Source: Marthasterias glacialis (taxonomy: Eukaryota; Echinodermata; Asteroidea; Forcipulatida; Asteriidae). Taken from it: a stretch of 64,000 nt of DNA. The position numbers and the translations under genes were made by a program. Location: positions 26,916,211-26,980,210 of the forward strand of contig OU452219.1 of the NCBI GenBank assembly GCA_911728455.2. Direction: 5' to 3'. The notes below the pieces were generated by a model. It saw nothing but the letters and a program-made list of their open reading frames with translations. It had not been told where the DNA came from and did not search any database. Below are positions 56,577-64,000 of the stretch, piece by piece; the first letter of the stretch is position 1; each line of letters begins with the position of its first letter.

Positions 56577-57086
56577 AACTGTTTTAAATTCCTTTTTGGA
56601 GTACATGTAAAATGGAATACTTATAATTTGTCAATACCTTATCTTGCTGGCATTTTGGGGAAACTTAACAAAGACACTATAAAAGTTTCCTGCCATGTTT
56701 ATGTGGGCCTACAAATGGGTTCTAAAAAGAATATTAGCATCATCTTAAAAATAAAATGTCAAATATTGTATACTGTATAAGTACACCAATGCAAGCAGTT
56801 TAATTTAATCGGTTTAAATTTTGCCAATAACTGTTTTAAATTCCTTTTTGGAGTACATGTGAAATGAAATACAGTTTTATAATATGTAAATACCTTATCT
56901 TGCTGGCATTTTAAGGAAACTTAACAAAGACACTATAAAAGTTTCCTGCCACAATTATGTGGGCCTACAAATGGGTTCTAAAAAGAATATTAGCATCATC
57001 TTAAAAATAAAATGTCAAATATTGTATACTGTATAAGTACACCATTGCAAGCAGTTTAATTTAATCTGTTTTAAATTTTGCCAATA
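56577..57086. repeat. 252-bp tandem duplication
   Basis: The segment beginning AACTGTTTTAAATTCCTTTT at 56577 repeats at 56829 with few differences through TTTAAATTTTGCCAATA. Two copies only. Confidence 0.93.
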
Positions 57087-57107
57087 TTATCCTGGTTAGG
57101 TTAGTCT

Positions 57108-57620
57108 AAAGCAGGGCCACCACGTGCAGGTCCCAGGATACCAGCCCCACGACGCTTTCCGTATCTTTGGGGCCATCGTACTCCTTTCGAAGCGTCCGGT
57201 CCGCCACCCCGAGAACCAGGGCAGTCCCCTCAACGTACTAACGCGGTCCCTGGCCCCACGGCCTAGACCAGGAACTACTCCCGTTCGGTCAACCATGATT
57301 GTGATAACCCCAATACCATCTCATGGGGTAAGAGGAAGCATGACGCACCTTTAAGATCAACCACCAGCTGTTACCCTGGCCGGAAGTGGAACCCCACATG
57401 CCACGTGCAAGTGTCCAGGTCCCTTTGGCAAGTCGGAATTTCCGTGTTTCGCCGCCCATCATTCCGAACTAAACGAATCTCCGCCCTTCCAATCGAATCT
57501 CCGCACAACCAATCGAATCTCCGCACAACCAATCGAATCTCAACACAACCAATCGAGTCTCGGCACAACCAATCGAATCTCCGCACAACCAATCGAGTCT
57601 CCGCACTACCGCAGCTCTAA
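57108..57620. other. GC-rich island
   Basis: About 500 bp strongly GC-rich and CpG-containing within AT-rich DNA. ORFs occur on both strands without a recognised family. The 3' part is a 20-bp tandem repeat. It may be a CpG-island promoter, an inserted element or foreign DNA; the sequence alone does not decide. Confidence 0.5.
57471..57610. repeat. 20-bp CCAAT-containing tandem repeat, seven copies
   Basis: Exact 20-bp period of AATCGAATCTCCGCACAACC. Each unit junction reads ACCAATCGA, giving an evenly spaced CCAAT motif. Confidence 0.93.
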
Positions 57621-58399
57621 TAAAATCTCCAATTTCATTGTTCAAAAAACGTGTATGTGCTTGCTTGCAATGGTGTACTTATTTACAAGATATTAACTGT
57701 ATAGTGCTGCAAAAACAGCCCACTATACGACGATTACAGAAAACATCAAACTAATACATCTAGATATAATACAATAACAGAAAACATCAAACTTACACAT
57801 CTACATTATCTTACAGAATTAAAGATAACAAATTGCAGTTGTTTATTTGAGATGTCAGTGCAGTGCTCTCCTTTATACCCTGTAGCCTTGAAGATGTCAC
57901 TAGAGAAGATTCCCTCTCCTGCACTTGATTTCAGGAAACATCTACATCTCTGGCTCCATCTCTGGATGTGAAAGGTTGAAATTTACAAATTGTAAGAAAG
58001 CCAACAATTTCAATGTGCAAATTCTCTTGTATTAGGTTATTAAAAACTGGGGAGGACCCCCTCCCAAAGTGCTGGATGGTATCATTGTTTCGTAACATTG
58101 TCTATGGATGGAATGTTTTAAGACATCATTGTTTTGTTTCTTGGTTTTTATAAATTGTTTTCAATATCCTTTAATTTCATAAAATCAATTCAACTCATTT
58201 TAATAAAGTTTTTGCCTAACAAGTCCTTGACATTCAAACTCAATTAGTGCTGGTTCAAAATTATAGTAAAACATTTAAGCCACTGGAATGAAGTCTATTA
58301 TTTGAAAAATAGTTCTGCTCCAATTACAAGGTTTATTCTCCATGTACTCAATTCTTGAAAAGTTGATCTGTCAACACTTTTAATTTTAAAGGATCATAT

Positions 58400-59220
58400 A
58401 TGTTTCCTTTTATTTGTCAATTTTTCCTTCTTCCTTAAGAGTACAACATATTGCTACAAGTTTTTTACACCCATACAAATCTTTCATATCTGAAACTTCC
58501 AAAGCAAGAGTACTGAGCATTTGTATCTAAAATATTACAACCCATGTAGCATTATCGGAGTTGTAGGTTAATATGATATAAAATGTGAGGCTTAATCAGC
58601 TCTGTAAACAGTCATTGATTCTAAAAAAGAAAATCTGAAAGTGTAAGACATCTAATTAATGACATTTATCTCAATTTTGTTCTTTGTGCTCTTTGGATGA
58701 AAGTTTGCAGGACACAAAACTGTTGTACTTTGACTGGACATTTAAAAAAAAGCTTCCGGTTTGGGATTTTTTGTCGGAAACAGTCAAAGTCATAATATAC
58801 AATGTTTACAGAGAATCTTGTTCACACTAAAACACATAAGAAATGATCATAACTTCATCTTACAAAAGTCTGCAATAAACTCTGTAGTAAAGTTACCTGT
58901 ATATGGACTCCAATAATGCTTGGTATCTTTCCCAGCTAGATCAAGGTTTCATGTCTAACTATTCTGTCCAGGAGCAGCTGCTGAAAAGACAAGGGATTAA
59001 GATATAGGCGTGTTAAAAGAGAATTAAATTGACTCCAGACACATAATGGGATAGTTGGTTTTCTTATCTGTCCTATTTAAGATGTAGAGTTCTTAAACTA
59101 AGCCGTTTCCAAATTAGCGGCTTTGGCTATGGCTGCGGCTATTGCTATGGGTTGCTTAGGATGTCTTATACTTCCAGGCATGATGATGCGGCAATCTGGC
59201 CATAGCTGTAGCTGTACCTG
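58400..59220 (-). repeat. exon-intron duplicate, copy 1 (pairs with 60300-61050)
   Basis: The pair is offset by about 1.89 kb. It includes the 84-nt exon, the intronic hairpin and the stretch with CATACAAATCTTTCATATCT. A partial third copy of that stretch is near 59553-59640. Confidence 0.88.
58727..58790. repeat. conserved intronic hairpin, copy 1
   Basis: ACTTTGACTG (58727-58736) pairs with CAGTCAAAGT (58781-58790); an inner stem TTCCG (58754) pairs with CGGAA (58775). It sits in the intron downstream of exon 58980-58897. Confidence 0.7.
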
Positions 59221-59327
59221 CCAATCATACACGGCCTAACATCAAGATCTAGCGTTTTGAGATTCACACTAAGACAAGCATATCCAAAGAAAGATTTAAA
59301 TACGTCAGGAACACAAAGCAATACCAC

Positions 59328-59529
59328 AATCTGCATATAGTACCTATACTTATTCTTTGAGTAGCGAGTGTATTAGTTTAATAAAAACAACAACAAAAGT
59401 TCCCACCATCTTCCATAGGACCTGACGTACCAGGTACTCATGTGGCAAAGGTGGACTGGTGCCCGTGAAGACAGAGACGGCTGTATATACACAATGCATT
59501 GACAGCAGTGCTTGCACTGCACTGGCATA
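59328..59529 (+). repeat. dispersed repeat, copy 2
   Basis: Partner of 12168-12371 in the same orientation. Here it lies in an intron of the minus-strand non-coding gene and separates two duplicated modules. Confidence 0.8.
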
Positions 59530-60299
59530 CATGTTTTTTTAACACAAACTAACAGAGTACAACGTGTTGCTTTAAGTTTTTTACACCTATACAAATCTTT
59601 CACATCTGAAACTTCCAAAGCAAGAGAACTCTCTTGCACGGGTTATTAAAAACAGGGGAAGACCCCCTCCCCAAATGCTGGATGGTATCATTGTTTCTTA
59701 ACAGTGTCTATGGATGGATCACTTTAAGACATCATTGTTTTGTTCCTTGTTTTTCTAACCAATTTCTTTCAGTATCCTTTATTTTCACCAAAAAAAATTA
59801 AACTCGTTTTAATAACGTTTTTGCGTAACAAGTCCTCCACATTCAAAACTCATAGTACTGGTGTTTGTTCAAAATTATAGCTAGTAAACATTAAAGCCAA
59901 TGGAATGAAACCTATTATTTAAAAAATACAAAAAAAATATGATCTGTCAACACTTTTAATTTCAAGGATTAGATGAAATCGTCTAGTAGATGTTTCCTTT
60001 TATTTTTGAAATAAAAGTTGAAGCTACCTTGTTTTCAGTCAATACACGTTAGCCCTCCATCCAGTCTAGCAGTACTCCTCTATGTTCATTCAGGTCTTGC
60101 TGACGAATTGACACTGGTAAATGAAGCGCTGCCTCACTAGAAAACACTCATGAGACCAAGTGAATGACATGGATCCTTAAGGAGATGAAGGTGTAATGTC
60201 ATCCTGCAGTTGCATTGTCTGTAAAGTAAAGCAATCGATTCTTGAATAAGTATTTTGTTACAATAAACAGCAATGTTTGCAAATGGTTTTGATTGAACA

Positions 60300-61050
60300 A
60301 ACTAAAGAAAATTATTCCTTCTTAGAGTACAACGTATTGCTTCAAGTTTTTTACACCCATACAAATCTTTCACATCTGAAACTTCCAAAGTAAGAGAACT
60401 AAGCATTTTTATCTAAAAAAAATTACAACACATGTAACAATTATGAGAGTTGTAGGTTTCTATGATATCAAATATGAGACTTAATCAGCACTGTAAACAG
60501 TTATTAATTTTAAAAAAAGATTGCATGTGTAAGTCATCTAATTTAAGACATTTATCTAAATTTTGTCCCGACGTCTGTATGCTCTATTGATGAAAGTTTG
60601 CAGGACACAAAACTGTTGTACTTTGACTGGGCATTTAAAAAAAACTTCCGGTGTGGGATTTTTGTTGGAAACAGTCAAAGTAAATACAATGTTTACAGAG
60701 AATCTTGTTAACACTAAAACACATAAGAAGTGATCATAACTTCATCCTCCAAAAGTCTGTAATAAACTCTGTAAAGTTACCTGTATACAGACTCTATTAA
60801 TGCTTGCTTTCTCTCCAAGCTAGATCAAGGTTTCATGTCTAACGATTCTGTCCAGGAGCAGCTGCTGAAAAGACAAAGGATAAAGATATAGGCATGTTGA
60901 TGGAGAATCAAATTGACTCTAGACACATAATGGGATCGTTTGTTTTCTTCTAGAGTTCTTAAACTAAGCCGTATCCAAATTAGCGGCTATGGCTACGGCT
61001 GATGCTACAGGTTGCTTAGGATGTCCTATACTTCAACGCATGATGAAGAG
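60300..61050 (-). repeat. exon-intron duplicate, copy 2
   Basis: Same order of elements as 58400-59220 with scattered substitutions and small indels. Splice sites and hairpin are retained. Confidence 0.88.
60620..60681. repeat. conserved intronic hairpin, copy 2
   Basis: The same perfect 10-bp outer stem. The inner stem is TTCCG against TGGAA, so a C-to-T change keeps pairing as G-U on one strand. It lies in the equivalent position after exon 60864-60781. Confidence 0.7.
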
Positions 61051-62446
61051 ATATACTATGCATTCAAGGATGTTTCAGCTCTATAAGCAGTCACTGATTT
61101 CAATAAAAACTGTGCATGTAAGACCTCACACAGGCTATTCATTTATTTCCAGTGTTTGTCAAAATTATGGCGTTTTAAATTCATAAAAGTAGGCAAAAGA
61201 CTAAAAGCATAAACATAAAACGAAAGGTAAAAAATTGACTCAACTTCCACCTATAATCTACTCAAGTCTTCAAGGTATTCAAATCACAGTAAACAAATTA
61301 CAATGTACACAGCGATCCTTTTAAATAATGAAATACATTAGAACTGATCATAACTACATTCTACCAAGGTCTTTTACAAAAGAACTACATTTACCTTGTC
61401 TGCATCCAGTCGCTTCACTCTCTTGAGATGAATGTTTCAGTCTCTCTTGCTGTAGAGATGACAATTCCGCTGCAGGTTGAAAATATCATCTGTAACCGTC
61501 TGTAGAATAAAAAAAATTCTTGCATCAGTTGTTTCTATAGCAAAGATGTGATTGTTTGTACATAAATACTTTCAATCCTTAAACACAATGTACAATTATA
61601 ATTGATATACACTGGTGACTTTTTAAATCTAAGACTTTTTAAATGTTTGAAGTGTAGTGATGCTTCCAGACATTTATGTTTGCATCCATTCTTATCATCT
61701 TGCCTTTCAAGGTAAAAGAAATAACAATCTGTATGCCTCTAATCCAAATCCAAAATAACACAAGTGAGTTCTGGCTGTTGTATCTTATATACATGTAAGC
61801 ACATACCTCTTTTTATTTCATTCTACACAATATGGCAAAAATATGATCATCTAAAAAACCCTTCCACATAAGTTAAACAGAGAGAAACAAGTTTGCCTAT
61901 CTCAAGATTGTTCAGCTTCTTTGTCTTTCCTTCTTTAGGGCAAAAACTGTATTATGATTGCCTTTGATGTTTGAAATTGACAACAAGGACCACTTCAACC
62001 AACTCAAAGAAATTGAGGTGAAACTATTTACTTTCAATATTCTGCGTTCTTCTACTCCACTCACGAGTATCTTTTGGGTTTTTGTTGCTTTGTATAATCT
62101 ACATGTACACCTCCTCATGAAATGAGAACATCCCATTCTTCATCCAACAAATGTCTTAATAAAGGAGTTTAACTAACCTGTTTTGAGCCTTGCATCAGTT
62201 TACATCACTCCCCCAAGAAGTGTTCTCATGATGGACTCCCTGTAGAACTGATGATGAGGACTGTCCAGCTTGTAACACTAAGCAAGCTACACAAAGATTC
62301 CATGAATTGTTTTCGGTGATTGTAGTTGTGATGTCAGCTTGCAGGTTTACTGAAGGTTCAAACTATACATCAAGTTGCATTGTCTGTAAAATATAACAAT
62401 AATTGCTTGTATGTTAGTTCTAAACATATAAATTAACTCTTTTTAC

Positions 62447-62655
62447 TTGACCCCTTGCATGTCGCACCCCCTGAGGCAACTGTGGCACATTCACCATTTT
62501 GGTAGTCAACGCCCTAAGCATGTAATAACACCACTTCACCTAAAATTTGCACTACACTGGGGGACACACAGGGACATTGACTCCCAAAATGGCGCAACCA
62601 AGATTACTGTGATGACAATGTCAGGTCAATTGGGTCAATACCTGGTCAAACTTTT
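62447..62655. mobile_element. MITE, copy 2
   Basis: Related to 35849-36043: right terminus GGGTCAATA intact, left terminus decayed to CTTGACCCC. The internal pair CCATTTTGGTAGTCAA / TTGACTCCCAAAATGG is retained. The ends share AATGGCGCAACCAAGATTA with copy 1. Confidence 0.72.
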
Positions 62656-64000
62656 GGTAGTAATTGGGGGGAAAAAATCACTTTTGTTGTTGTTGATGTT
62701 GTTGGTTAAGAGCGTTTTCTAATAAAAAGACTATTTTTTCCCTCACTTTTTAATGCAGTCATGCATCCAGAAAACCATGTTTGAATTACAAATATCTTGT
62801 TTGTTGTGTCTTGTAAGCATCAAACATATCGCAACAATGCAAGGAACTGTTAAAATACACATAGTTTTCTCAAAAACACAAGCACTCTTTAAGTAAATTA
62901 CTGTAGTTTTAAAGACAAAGTAAAAAATTTGTAAATATCTGGGGGAAATGATTAGTTTTATCTGAAAGCTCGCTGATTAATAAGTTTATATCAGTACCAA
63001 TACTCAAGAGAACTATTCTTATCTTAAATCCAGTAAGTAAAGAAAACAGCATTCGTTATGAGTAAATATTGTACACTCTAAGTAAATTGTATTTAACCTT
63101 TGACGTGTATTGCATACAATTTCATGAATACATCTTTCTGGAAGGTCAAGTTTCTTGAAACGTTTTTAAAGGAGTTTTTAGATTGTTATACATGTAACGA
63201 AGTAGCTTCTAGATTATTTGTAGTATGAAGATTATATTAGATTTAATTAGATGATTCTACAAGACATATTACTATTAAAAAATATCTCAACAGAGAATTC
63301 AAGCCTTAAACCAGAGTTTGGGATGACTTTTTGAGGACTCAAAAGTTTTGGAGAGCTTAAAGTTTCTGACAGATTGAAGTTTCCAAAGGATTGAAGTTAC
63401 AGGATTTCACTGCTGGTTTTGTGCAGGAATTCATCGGGACGGAGTGACTTGTGAGCTGTGTTTAAAGCACGAGGCAAGATACTTTTTTAGCTGACTCTAG
63501 TTTGGTGTTTAGGGGTTTACTTGTACCCATATTTCATTGGGGACATCCATCAGACTGTCCTGATTCTTCTCTCATATTCCAGACTTTGTTTATGGTGCAT
63601 TCACCATTTCTACAGATCCATAGGCTATTTCAGCACTTCATCCCAGATTTGAGATACACTGTCAGAGACAACAAGTTTCCTTTCTAACCAAGTCCAGCTT
63701 GTCCAAAGGCATAATCCACCAGCAAATAAATGAAGGGCGCAGCAATGGGTATCCCACTTAGCCAGTTAGCAGTTGACCTCTTCATGGCATGGTTAAAGAA
63801 GACCAGGCTTTAGCCACAGCACCACCAAATTGTGGAAAACTTTGGAAGCATGTGGATGATGTCCTTGAAATAAAAAGGAGAGAGAGTCTGAGAACTTGAC
63901 TTGCGACCTCAACCAAACAGATCCCATCCAACGGGATCCATCAAGTTATGAAGAAGAAAAAAAGATGGCAGTATTCCTTTCTAGGACACCCAAGTTACAA
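62656..64000. other. AT-rich stretch without recognisable gene
   Basis: No exon could be supported on either strand. Upstream exons of the minus-strand non-coding gene may be here but cannot be told from background. Confidence 0.4.

Larger units (their letters stand above)
57820..62383 (-). ncRNA. second spliced non-coding RNA gene with duplicated exons
   Basis: In minus order the exons are 62383-62178, 61499-61395, 60864-60781, 60218-60028, 58980-58897 and 57961 to about 57820. Acceptors are strong (e.g. CCTTGTCTTTTCAG) and donors GTAAC, GTAAA, GTAGC or GTTAG. The 84-nt exons 60864-60781 and 58980-58897 are duplicates (start CAGCTGCTCCTGGACAGAAT), and 62383 and 60218 share the start ACAATGCAACT. 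The 84-nt exons have stops in all three frames, so the RNA is non-coding. AATAAA at 57842-57847 gives a plausible 3' end. Upstream exons may lie beyond 62383. It converges on the satellite block and on the plus-strand gene at 32.8-46.8 kb. Confidence 0.62.

Noticed and set aside
56454..56780. 108-codon ORF
   Set aside because: No family signature; half of it lies in the 252-bp duplication whose second copy does not keep the frame.
57471..57610. CRISPR or origin iterons
   Set aside because: Contiguous 20-bp repeats without spacers and no replication gene nearby.

Overview
The window looks like nuclear DNA of a metazoan, most likely a marine deuterostome and probably an echinoderm. This is inferred from the gene style (short exons, clear GT-AG introns of 0.1 to 5 kb), AT-rich non-coding DNA, a tRNA-derived SINE, many short inverted-repeat elements, CR1/L2-like non-LTR fragments and frequent TACATGTACATGTA-type palindromes. 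There is no operon, ribosome binding site, CRISPR or other prokaryotic feature. One 500-base N gap (49942-50441) interrupts the assembly.

Layout. (1) 1-7500: two in-phase plus-strand coding exons (2765-2828, 3392-3481) of a gene that otherwise lies outside what I can see, surrounded by inverted-repeat elements and a SINE. (2) 7571-25579, minus strand: a ten-exon protein gene reconstructed by splice phase. Exon A encodes eight leucine-rich repeats, exon C an unrecognised folded segment, exons D to J a Ser/Arg-rich linker, a long coiled coil and a C-terminal CSVM, a good farnesylation (CaaX) signal. Exon B (23101-23310) is 210 nt, phase-symmetric and contains an in-frame TAA. Including it gives a 269-residue LRR-only protein; skipping it gives an uninterrupted 855-residue LRR / coiled-coil / CaaX protein. 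The introns hold a 107-bp minisatellite, retrotransposon pieces and foldback elements. (3) 26.1-27.2 kb: probable divergent promoter with a perfect GC-box palindrome around an E-box, and a plus-strand first exon at 27065. (4) 27.7-32.7 kb: low-complexity and degenerate repeats, including a roughly 1.09-kb tandem duplication. (5) 32.8-46.8 kb: about 20 exon-like modules with conserved splice junctions but no open frame, read as a plus-strand spliced non-coding RNA gene built by repeated exon-intron duplication. (6) 46.9-55.4 kb: three palindromes, then four unrelated tandem-repeat families in succession (TGTCCATTG-type, GACGAAG/GACAAAG heptamer, TTTTCAAGGAG 11-mer, 50-bp monomer satellite). (7) 56.5-57.6 kb: a 252-bp tandem duplication and a GC-rich island with seven 20-bp CCAAT repeats. 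(8) 57.8-62.4 kb, minus strand: a second spliced non-coding gene with duplicated exons and a conserved intronic hairpin.

The two non-coding genes converge on the satellite block. The strongest leads are the stop-bearing symmetric exon of the LRR gene and the pair of modular non-coding genes. No database search was possible, so names rest on motifs and splice logic.
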